Of a DNA stretch of 6,349 nucleotides, positions 1 through 5,147 are shown piece by piece. The DNA is from Candidatus Bathyarchaeota archaeon (GTDB lineage Archaea > Thermoproteota > Bathyarchaeia > Bathyarchaeales > B26-1): NCBI GenBank assembly GCA_018396795.1, contig JAGTRH010000079.1, positions 1 through 6,349 of the forward strand, given 5' to 3'. Below the pieces are notes generated by a model that did no database searches, was not told the DNA's origin, and saw nothing but the letters and a program-made list of their open reading frames with translations. The position numbers and the translations under genes were made by a program. Positions within the stretch are counted from its first letter, which is position 1; every line of letters begins with the position of its first letter.

Positions 1-871
1 TGGTTTGGGGATTATGGGCAAGCCTATGGCTATAAACCTTCTGAGGGCTGGTTTTCCTTTAACCGTTTGGAATAGAACTAGATCTAAGATGGATGAGCTT
101 GTCGCTATGGGTGCGTACGGGGCTGGTTCGCCTAGGGAGGTTGCTGAGAGAACCGATGTTGTAATAACTATAGTCACGGATTCACCGGATGTTGAGGAGG
201 TTATACTTGGACCTAACGGTGTCATTCACGGCGCTAGACCAGGCCTAATAGTCATAGATATGAGCACAATATCTCCGTCAGTAACACGCAGAATAGCCGA
301 AGAACTCGCAAAGAAAGGCGCTAAAATGCTTGATGCGCCAGTGAGCGGCGGCGAAAAAGGCGCTAAAGAGGCATCACTGTCAATTATGGTTGGAGGCCCA
401 AGAGAAACCTTTGAGGAGTGCCTATCAATATTTGAGGCCTTAGGCAAAAAGATCACGTATATGGGTCCAGTAGGCATGGGTCAGACGGCTAAGCTCTGTA
501 ACCAAGTGATCTGCGCGCTAAATATTCAAGCGGTCTGTGAGGGACTTATGCTGGGTGCAAAAGCCGGATTAGACGTTAAAAAATTATTGGAGGCCATTTC
601 CGCCGGAGCCGCAAGCTCCTGGATGCTTGTTAATCTTGGGCCTAAGATGATAGAGCGCGACTTCAAGCCAGGTTTCAAGATAAGACATCAACAGAAAGAT
701 TTACGCCTAGCCTTATCGCTTTCAGAGGAATTGAATCTGCCTCTACCCGGCACAGCCCTAGTCCATCAAATGCTGAGAATAGTGGAGGCTGAAGGATTAG
801 GTGAAGCTGGAACACAGGCAGCCATAACAGCTATGGAGAAGATCGCTGGAAAAAAGATTATTGTCGAATAA
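1..871 (+). CDS. NAD(P)-dependent beta-hydroxyacid dehydrogenase (3-hydroxyisobutyrate dehydrogenase / GarR-like), 5' partial
   Basis: Cytosolic oxidoreductase that interconverts a beta-hydroxyacid and its semialdehyde or keto form. The reading frame is open at the left edge (first full codon at base 2), so the start is outside the window; family proteins begin with a few residues before GLGxMG, so probably only 5-8 residues are missing. Seen: the Rossmann motif GLGIMGKPMA at the first visible residues, then WNRT near residue 23, where an Arg after the second strand usually favours NADP(H) (inference). The substrate-binding motif DAPVSGG lies near residue 111, and GMGQTAKLCNQ near 158-167 contains the family's catalytic lysine (about K164). 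The C-terminal all-helical domain holds the conserved KDLRLAL. About 289 codons are visible, the normal family length. The exact substrate (3-hydroxyisobutyrate, tartronate semialdehyde, succinic semialdehyde) cannot be decided from sequence. It converges on nrdG with a 45-bp gap. Confidence 0.9.
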   Translation, partial: GLGIMGKPMAINLLRAGFPLTVWNRTRSKMDELVAMGAYGAGSPREVAERTDVVITIVTDSPDVEEVILGPNGVIHGARPGLIVIDMSTISPSVTRRIAEELAKKGAKMLDAPVSGGEKGAKEASLSIMVGGPRETFEECLSIFEALGKKITYMGPVGMGQTAKLCNQVICALNIQAVCEGLMLGAKAGLDVKKLLEAISAGAASSWMLVNLGPKMIERDFKPGFKIRHQQKDLRLALSLSEELNLPLPGTALVHQMLRIVEAEGLGEAGTQAAITAMEKIAGKKIIVE

Positions 872-890
872 AGAAGCGGAAAACAATAAT

Positions 891-940
891 GATGAGGTAT
901 TCGCAGCCGTCGACGCTTATATTCTCAGAATAACCTCATC
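891..940. terminator. Hairpin between convergent genes, possible terminator
   Basis: GATGAGGTATTC (891-902) pairs with GAATAACCTCATC (928-940), giving a 12-bp stem with one bulged A at 932 and a 25-nt loop. It spans the convergent gap and overlaps the last 8 codons (including the stop) of nrdG. Read on the minus strand it is followed by a moderately U-rich stretch (ATTATTGTTTTCC), so it could end the nrdD-nrdG transcript. The plus-strand side is less U-rich. The structure is visible; the function is inferred. Confidence 0.4.
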
Positions 941-1594
941 AACATAATTCTCCATTATTTTTGAGAAGCGCCTAATAGTCTCCGGTGAATATGGTTGAAT
1001 TGTTCTGAAACTTTCCTCTAACGCGTCATCTGGTATAAACTGCTGGAAGGCAAAGCGCTTAGCACCACTAACAATCTCACCCATCTTCGCAACATCTTCC
1101 TCCTCAACTATGCCTGGAACAACGGTATTCCTAAACTCGTAATCAACACCACAATTCTTGAGCAAAACGATTGTTTCCAGCAGACCGCTTGTTTCTGCAG
1201 CACCCAGCAAATAATATTTCTCCAGCGAAGTCTTAATGTCTACCGCTATGTAATCCACATAGTCCAAGCATTCTCTAAGCATATCCGGGAAGAAACCATT
1301 AGTGTCCAGTTTAACCGCGAAACCCCTTTCCTTAAGCCTCCTAATGAAGAGCGGTATATCCTTATGGATCAGGGGCTCCCCACCAGTTATGACAACGGCG
1401 TCAATAAATTTCTTCCTAGATTCAAGTATCGCTAAGGCATCATCCTCAGATAAGAATGGCCCCTGTGGATTAACGATTATTCTCCAGTTCTGGCAGTAGG
1501 GGCAGCGTAAGTTGCAGCCAGGCGTAAAAAGAATACTGGATATTCTCCCTGGAAAATCGATTAAACTTGTTTTTTGCAGCCCACTAAATTTCAT
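917..1594 (-). CDS. nrdG: Anaerobic ribonucleotide reductase activating protein (radical SAM)
   Basis: 225-aa radical-SAM activase that uses a [4Fe-4S] cluster and S-adenosylmethionine to generate the glycyl radical on NrdD. Seen: the cluster motif CxxxCxxC as C27-NLR-C31-PY-C34, preceded by KTSLIDFPG (8-16), which is typical of the NrdG2/TIGR02495 branch. The SAM-binding TGGEP is at 70-74, and DTNG at 97-100 and VDIK at 118-121 are further conserved strand motifs of the TIM-barrel core. Length fits the branch, which is longer than the roughly 155-aa E. coli NrdG. The ATG start fits the family N-terminus; only a weak AGGG lies about 9 nt upstream. It is the second gene of an nrdD-nrdG operon, 51 bp after the nrdD stop, with no TATA-like promoter evident in between. 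The branch also includes activases of other glycyl-radical enzymes, but the adjacent nrdD makes the assignment strong. Confidence 0.93.
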   Translation of the reverse strand: MKFSGLQKTSLIDFPGRISSILFTPGCNLRCPYCQNWRIIVNPQGPFLSEDDALAILESRKKFIDAVVITGGEPLIHKDIPLFIRRLKERGFAVKLDTNGFFPDMLRECLDYVDYIAVDIKTSLEKYYLLGAAETSGLLETIVLLKNCGVDYEFRNTVVPGIVEEEDVAKMGEIVSGAKRFAFQQFIPDDALEESFRTIQPYSPETIRRFSKIMENYVDEVILRI

Positions 1595-1645
1595 ACTTCT
1601 AGCCCTATTATTATCCGCTCCATTAAACCCTCAAATCGCTTTCTA

Positions 1646-3769
1646 TTACGCAGATATCTCGGGGGCTAAGAGCATTAAAGTATTATCAAACGTCTGCCTT
1701 ATCCTGAACTCCGACTGCTTACCATCGTTCCATTGATCTACAGGCCTGAGGTATCCGACAACCCTAGAGTATACCTCGCACTTAGCCCCGCAGTTAGGGC
1801 ATACTTTATGTTCACCATTTATATATCCATGCGTTGGGCATATGCTGAATGTTGGCGTTAAAGTGAAGTATGGTATATGATAGTTATATGAAATCTTTCT
1901 AATCAAAGCAGCGGCAGCTGTCCAGGAGTATATTCTCTCCCCTAAGAAGACATGAAAGACTGTTCCGCCAGTATATAGTGGCTGGAGTTTATCCTGATGC
2001 TCAAGAGCCTCAAAGAGATCACCCGTATAGTCGACCGGTAGATGCGTTGAGTTTGTATAGAACGGCTCAGCACCTTTCGAGAGATATCTTTCGTTGGCAA
2101 CAATTATATCTGGATATTTCTTCTTGTCCAACTTAGCAAGCCTATAAGATGCACCCTCAGCTGGTGTAGCCTCAAGATTATATAGGTTGCCTGTTTCCTC
2201 CTGATATTCCATGAGTCTCTCACGAATGAACATCAACGTCCTAATTGCGAATTTCGTTCCTTCCTCCGTTGCAATACCATATCCAAACATATTCAGCAAA
2301 GCCTCGTTCATACCTATTATGCCGATCGTTGAGAAGTGGTTCTTCCAATATCTGCCATAAGCCTCCTTAACGAAGCGCAGATAATATCTCGAGTATGGAT
2401 ACAATCCCTTCTCGGTGAACCGCTCAAGAATCTTACGCTTTATTTCCAGACTGTCTTTGGCGAGATCCATTAATTCGCCAAGCCTCTCAAAGAACCTATC
2501 CTCATCCTTAGCCAAATAACCAATCCTAGGCAGATTTATTGTGACAACACCAATCGAGCCGGTAAGTGGATTAGCGCCAAAGAAACCCCCACCACGCTTA
2601 CGCAGCTCCCTATTATCGATTCTCAGGCGGCAGCACATCGAACGAACATCTTCAGGTCTCATATCGCTATTCACAAAGTTTGAGAAGTAGGGTACACCAT
2701 ATTTGGCCGTCAACTGAAATATTCTTTGCGAAATGGAAGAGTCCCATTCAAAATCCTTTGTTATATTATATGTCGGTATTGGGAAAGTGAAGACTCTACC
2801 TCTGGCATCACCCTCAGCCATAACCTCAGCAAAGGCTGCATTCAACATTCCCATTTCATCCTGCATCTCACCATAAGCATCATCAACTACTTTACCACCG
2901 TAAACCACAGGCTCATCAATCATGAAGCTAGGAACCTTAAGGTCAAGCGTTATATTAGTGAATGGCGTCTGGAAGCCAACTCTCGTTGGAACGTTAATGT
3001 TAAATACGAACTCTTGAAGAGCCTGCTTAACCTCCCTATAGTCTAAGCCATCATAACGTATGAAGGGAGCTAAAAGGGTATCAAAGTTGCTGAATGCCTG
3101 CGCCCCGGCAGCCTCACCCTGCAATGTATAAAAGAAGTTCACTACCTGCCCAAGGGCTGTTCTAAAATGCCTTGGCGGCTTGCTCTCAATCTTCCCATAT
3201 ACACCGCCAAAACCTGAGAGAAGGAGCTCCCTTAAATCCCACCCAACACAGTACGGTCCCAAAACACCTAAATCATGTATATGTACGTCACCTGAGTAAT
3301 GAGCCTCACCAATGTTAGGTGGATATATTCTATATGTCCAGTAGCGCTCAATAACCTTCGTTGTCAAGTAATTGTTCAGCCCTTGTAACGAGAAGCTCAT
3401 ATTTGAGTTTTCCCGAACATACCAGTCTTCTAAGTTAAGGTATTGCTCGACTAGATCTGAGGAGCTGAGTATTTCAGCAAGCTGTCTCAAATCCTGATGC
3501 TGCTTGCGATATAAAATGTAGGCTTTAGCCGTCTTAGCATGCCCATTCTCGATGAGAACCTTCTCTACAATATCCTGAATCTCCTCAACGGTAGGTACAC
3601 CATCCTCGCCAAATCGTTTCTTTAGCTCTTCAACAACTTGGTCGCTTAGGCGCTTAGCGAGCTCTCTATCTTTCCCACCAACAGCTCTAGCGGCCTTCCA
3701 TATAGCGTTAGTTATTCGTTCCTGGTCGAATGGTTCTAATCGTCCATCTCTTTTTCTAACATACTTCAA
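1646..3769 (-). CDS. nrdD: Anaerobic (class III) ribonucleoside-triphosphate reductase
   Basis: Glycyl-radical enzyme reducing ribonucleoside triphosphates to deoxyribonucleotides without oxygen. Numbering is for a 707-aa protein from the TTG at 3769. An ATP-cone allosteric domain covers about 4-92 (KRDGRLEPFDQERI onward). The catalytic barrel follows, with HIHDLG at 163-168 and Cys174 in PYCVGWDL. The pair Cys379-Cys380 in MCCRLRI probably includes the thiyl-radical cysteine, and NLEATPAEG lies at 531-539. The C-terminal zinc site is built from Cys644 and His647 (CPTHGY) plus Cys657 and Cys660 (CPNC). The glycyl-radical residue is Gly672 in RVVGY. All key elements are present and the length is normal. 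A GTG at 3781 would add four residues, but it lies inside the Shine-Dalgarno sequence, so TTG is preferred. First gene of the operon with nrdG. The presence of an anaerobic RNR does not exclude other RNR classes elsewhere in the genome. Confidence 0.96.
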   Translation of the reverse strand: MKYVRKRDGRLEPFDQERITNAIWKAARAVGGKDRELAKRLSDQVVEELKKRFGEDGVPTVEEIQDIVEKVLIENGHAKTAKAYILYRKQHQDLRQLAEILSSSDLVEQYLNLEDWYVRENSNMSFSLQGLNNYLTTKVIERYWTYRIYPPNIGEAHYSGDVHIHDLGVLGPYCVGWDLRELLLSGFGGVYGKIESKPPRHFRTALGQVVNFFYTLQGEAAGAQAFSNFDTLLAPFIRYDGLDYREVKQALQEFVFNINVPTRVGFQTPFTNITLDLKVPSFMIDEPVVYGGKVVDDAYGEMQDEMGMLNAAFAEVMAEGDARGRVFTFPIPTYNITKDFEWDSSISQRIFQLTAKYGVPYFSNFVNSDMRPEDVRSMCCRLRIDNRELRKRGGGFFGANPLTGSIGVVTINLPRIGYLAKDEDRFFERLGELMDLAKDSLEIKRKILERFTEKGLYPYSRYYLRFVKEAYGRYWKNHFSTIGIIGMNEALLNMFGYGIATEEGTKFAIRTLMFIRERLMEYQEETGNLYNLEATPAEGASYRLAKLDKKKYPDIIVANERYLSKGAEPFYTNSTHLPVDYTGDLFEALEHQDKLQPLYTGGTVFHVFLGERIYSWTAAAALIRKISYNYHIPYFTLTPTFSICPTHGYINGEHKVCPNCGAKCEVYSRVVGYLRPVDQWNDGKQSEFRIRQTFDNTLMLLAPEISA

Positions 3770-3775
3770 GGGATC

Positions 3776-3784
3776 GATCACCTC
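3776..3784 (-). promoter_or_regulatory. Strong Shine-Dalgarno deciding the nrdD start
   Basis: On the minus strand GAGGTGATC is a 9-nt perfect complement of the conserved archaeal 16S rRNA 3' end (GAUCACCUC). It ends 6 nt before TTG at 3769-3767. The GTG at 3781-3779, a possible longer start, is embedded in this motif and so is unlikely to be the real start. The TTG start gives the N-terminus M-KYVRKRDGR, typical for an ATP-cone. Confidence 0.75.
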
Positions 3785-3856
3785 ACCTGAGGGATCATAG
3801 GAGCTGTACGCCTAAATGAAATAGCGTAACTATGTAGTAGTAAAAAATACAGAAAC

Positions 3857-3866
3857 TTAAATTTAA
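3857..3866 (-). promoter_or_regulatory. Candidate TATA box of the nrdD-nrdG operon
   Basis: The minus strand reads TTAAATTTAA here, in an A/T-rich stretch upstream of nrdD. An RNA start about 26 nt downstream would fall near 3835, giving a leader of about 65 nt that carries the strong Shine-Dalgarno. The nonamer AAACTTAAA occurs at 3853-3861 and again at 3893-3901, so a second, more distal TATA-like site is possible. Placement is inferred from spacing and composition only. Confidence 0.45.
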
Positions 3867-3868
3867 TT

Positions 3869-3884
3869 GTCTAAAAAATTAGAC
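3869..3884. promoter_or_regulatory. 16-bp inverted repeat next to the nrdD TATA box, candidate operator
   Basis: GTCTAA-AAAA-TTAGAC is a perfect inverted repeat with 6-bp arms and a 4-bp spacer. It sits 2 bp upstream (minus-strand sense) of the candidate TATA box, where a bound regulator would overlap TFB/TBP binding. It is the same length as bacterial NrdR boxes but does not match their ACACWATATATWGTGT-like consensus. The repeat is visible; its role as an operator is inferred. Confidence 0.4.
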
Positions 3885-3908
3885 TTTAAGAAAAACTTAA
3901 AAATCACG

Positions 3909-3952
3909 CAAAAAAGGATGAGGGGACTAAAAAGCTCCCAATTTTTCATCCT
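3909..3952 (-). terminator. Hairpin plus oligo-T terminator of the flavodoxin-like gene
   Basis: On the minus strand AGGATGA (3952-3946) pairs with TCATCCT (3921-3915), a perfect 7-bp stem. An inner GGGA/TCCC stem forms after an internal loop. The structure is followed at once by a run of T (3915-3910). The stem begins with the last base of the stop codon, so the gene ends directly in its terminator. It separates the flavodoxin-like gene from the nrdD promoter. Confidence 0.65.
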
Positions 3953-4482
3953 CATGTTTGGTCATTCAGAGATGCTAAACCGGCTTTAATTACCTTCACA
4001 TGCTCAACAATCTTTCTCCCCAGTAGCCTACATGCCTTAAGAGCCCTATCATCAGGCTTACCAACCGCAACGGCGCCATAATGGAGCGTCACCCCTGGCG
4101 CAACATAGTCAGGAATTCCAAAGGTCATCATACCGAAATTTAATATTACTGAGATTAATGACAATAGAGCCATCTCATTTCCGCCGCCTAAACCCCCTGA
4201 TGAGGAGAATGCAACAGCCACTTTATACTTAAGTTTACCCCAGTACTCCCCGAGCTTATATTTGAAGAACGAATACATCTTCTCGCTCATCATACCGTAA
4301 TGTGTTGGTGAACCAAACGCGAATCCATCATAATAGGATAGCTCACGTGGATCAACATCATCAACGTGTTTAACTGCCACTAAGGCCCCAGCTTCTCTAG
4401 CACCCTCTGCAACCGCATTAGCCATCATTTCAACATTACCTGTTATACTATCATAAGCTACTAGTATTTTTATTTGCTCCAT
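3952..4482 (-). CDS. WrbA/flavodoxin-like FMN protein (NAD(P)H:quinone oxidoreductase type)
   Basis: 176-aa single-domain flavodoxin-fold protein, cytosolic, probably binding FMN and moving electrons between NAD(P)H and a quinone-like or other acceptor. Seen: strand 1 ILVAYDSITGNVEMMA with the FMN-phosphate loop at about 10-17; GSPTHYGMMSEKM at 57-69, the WrbA-type isoalloxazine loop; and AFSSSGGLGGGNEMALLSLI at 91-110, the third FMN loop of this family. HYGAVAVGKPDD near 134-145 matches the WrbA-family C-terminal region. Length is close to other short archaeal WrbA-like proteins and below the roughly 198 aa of E. coli WrbA. The ATG start is supported by a TATA box 23-30 bp upstream, implying a leaderless mRNA. 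It is transcribed alone, with a terminator at its stop codon. The physiological partner is unknown; a role as electron donor to NrdD/NrdG is possible but not shown. Confidence 0.85.
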   Translation of the reverse strand: MEQIKILVAYDSITGNVEMMANAVAEGAREAGALVAVKHVDDVDPRELSYYDGFAFGSPTHYGMMSEKMYSFFKYKLGEYWGKLKYKVAVAFSSSGGLGGGNEMALLSLISVILNFGMMTFGIPDYVAPGVTLHYGAVAVGKPDDRALKACRLLGRKIVEHVKVIKAGLASLNDQT

Positions 4483-4504
4483 AAAGACGCTTTCAAAAAC
4501 AAGG

Positions 4505-4512
4505 TATATATA
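4505..4512. promoter_or_regulatory. TATA box in the divergent intergenic region
   Basis: TATATATA is self-complementary and lies in the 78-bp gap between two divergent genes. Its centre is about 26 bp from the A of the flavodoxin-like ATG (4482), the archaeal TATA-to-start spacing, so that transcript should be leaderless. In the plus direction the same box would start RNA near 4535, giving the PIN-like gene a leader of about 25 nt. Whether one box serves both directions is inferred. Confidence 0.6.
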
Positions 4513-4560
4513 GAGTTTTCCTTACAAGACTAATCGAGTGGTATAGGGAGAAAGGACCCT

Positions 4561-4842
4561 TTGGCGAAGCTACTGCTGGATGAAATGTATTCAGGCCTTA
4601 AAGAGTACTTTGAACTATTAGGATGGGAAGTTCTAACAGTCAATGACATTGGACTACAAGGGGCAAAAGACAGAGAAATAGTACTATACGCAAAGAGAAA
4701 TGATCTCATACTCGTAACGCAGGATCAAAAGATAGCTGATATGGCGGAAATACTGCAAGCAAAATGCGTATTAATATCAAGCGGATTAATAGCCAAAATG
4801 GCCGATGAAAGAATAAAAGAAAAATATCCAGAGACAAAATAG
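4561..4842 (+). CDS. PIN-like protein, DUF5615/Mut7-C type (possible toxin nuclease)
   Basis: 93-aa small acidic-site protein resembling the DUF5615 branch of PIN-like domains, which are putative Mg-dependent ribonucleases, often toxin-like. Seen: N-terminal LLLDE with D7 and E8; AKDREIVLYAKRNDLILVTQD at about 35-55 with D37, D48 and D55; and IAD ending at D60. This is the expected spread of acidic residues through an alternating strand/helix fold. The TTG start is required because the next Met follows the D7-E8 pair; GGAG (4547-4550) or AGGA (4553-4556) could be the Shine-Dalgarno. DUF5615 genes are commonly paired with a small antitoxin such as DUF433, but none is visible on either side, so it is either a solitary copy or not a toxin. 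Activity is inferred from family only. Confidence 0.75.
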   Translation: MAKLLLDEMYSGLKEYFELLGWEVLTVNDIGLQGAKDREIVLYAKRNDLILVTQDQKIADMAEILQAKCVLISSGLIAKMADERIKEKYPETK

Positions 4843-4866
4843 TAAAATCAACACTTATTTTTAAAA

Positions 4867-4893
4867 ACTCAAAAATGAAATCTTATTTTGAGT
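4867..4893. repeat. 8-bp inverted repeat downstream of the PIN-like gene
   Basis: ACTCAAAA (4867-4874) and TTTTGAGT (4886-4893) form a perfect 8-bp stem with an 11-nt loop, 25 bp after the stop codon. A TTATTTTT run (about 4855-4862) lies just before it, which by itself could act as an archaeal oligo-T terminator. No strong U-tract follows the hairpin, so the termination role is uncertain. The rest of 4894-4940 is A/T-rich with nothing I can identify. Confidence 0.35.
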
Positions 4894-4947
4894 CTGAGAG
4901 TTATTATTGCACTTATTTATTTACTCGCATCAGATTCAAAGAAAAGC

Positions 4948-4957
4948 TTTTATTTAA
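4948..4957 (+). promoter_or_regulatory. TATA box of the putative non-coding RNA
   Basis: TTTTATTTAA is preceded by a purine-rich stretch (AAAGAAAAG) that fits an archaeal BRE. The centre of the box is about 25-26 bp before the first base of the hairpin at 4977-4978, the expected distance to an RNA start. No start codon with a Shine-Dalgarno follows, which points to a non-coding transcript. Confidence 0.6.
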
Positions 4958-4976
4958 CTACTAACAAATTTTTCAA

Positions 4977-5063
4977 CGAGGGGGAAGCGCCTAGGGGGAA
5001 TAGTAGTCTTAGAGAGTGGTTGAGACTCTTAGTGTCCCCCGAATTGAAGGCGCTTCCCCCTCG
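4977..5063 (+). ncRNA. Putative structured non-coding RNA, family not recognised
   Basis: An 87-nt segment folds into a long rod. CGAGGGGGAAGCGCCT (4977-4992) pairs perfectly with 5048-5063 (16 bp), followed by a 1x7 internal loop. A second stem GGGGGA/TCCCCC (4994-4999/5035-5040) comes next, then a terminal hairpin, either GAGAGT/ACTCTT (5012-5017/5025-5030) or AGTCTTAG/TTGAGACT (5005-5012/5020-5027). A TATA box is correctly spaced upstream, and a T/A-rich tail (CTTTAATAATAATTT, 5070-5084) follows and could end transcription. The G/C content of the stem stands out sharply from the A/T-rich surroundings, a usual sign of structured RNA in A/T-rich thermophile DNA. It lacks C/D boxes, a clear H/ACA layout and tRNA arms, and is too short for SRP or RNase P RNA. 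A DNA-level role (palindromic protein site) is the main alternative. The strand is set by the promoter, as the fold itself is nearly symmetrical. Confidence 0.55.
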
Positions 5064-5104
5064 CTCTCACTTTAATAATAATTTAAACCCAGTTTAGAGT
5101 AGTA

Positions 5105-5120
5105 ATTTTCGGGAGAAAAT
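5105..5120. repeat. 6-bp hairpin with a GGGA (GNRA-type) loop
   Basis: ATTTTC-GGGA-GAAAAT is a perfect inverted repeat 28 bp downstream (minus-strand sense) of the SerK-like stop codon and about 40 bp after the putative RNA. On the plus strand the loop is a GNRA tetraloop. It could be part of a terminator for either neighbour, but no long U-tract follows on either strand. Confidence 0.25.
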
Positions 5121-5147
5121 AGAAAGATGGAAGATTTATGAGAGATT

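Noticed and set aside
5..7. TTG at base 5 as the start of the dehydrogenase
   Set aside because: It encodes the Leu of the GLGIMG nucleotide-binding motif, so the true start must lie upstream of the window.
2726..3046. Plus-strand open frame opposite nrdD
   Set aside because: It lies wholly within the well-supported nrdD gene on the other strand and has no domain or ribosome site; the same holds for the other opposite-strand frames over the dehydrogenase, nrdG and uppP.
3778..3798. Six-codon upstream ORF (ATG at 3798 to TGA at 3778) ahead of nrdD, as an attenuator
   Set aside because: It has no Shine-Dalgarno of its own and its last codons are simply the nrdD ribosome-binding site; chance occurrence is more likely.
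4971..5063. Origin-recognition-box-like G-strings (CAACGAGGGGG on one side, CGAGGGGG on the opposite strand)
   Set aside because: Archaeal ORBs combine a G-string with a TTCCA..TGGAAA dyad, which is absent, and no orc1/cdc6 gene is in view. Origin function cannot be supported.
4977..5063. MITE or insertion element with terminal inverted repeats
   Set aside because: No flanking target-site duplication (TTTTTCAA on the left versus CTCTCACT on the right), and the interior forms more nested stems instead of carrying unrelated sequence.
4994..5063. tRNA or tRNA-like gene inside the hairpin
   Set aside because: No T-arm with GTTCRANYC, no 7-bp acceptor plus anticodon-arm geometry, and the outer stem is too long.
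4888..5097. Open frame of 69 codons on the plus strand crossing the hairpin
   Set aside because: No Shine-Dalgarno, no recognisable domain, and its codons are dictated by the perfect inverted repeat it spans; the promoter signals lie inside the frame rather than before it.
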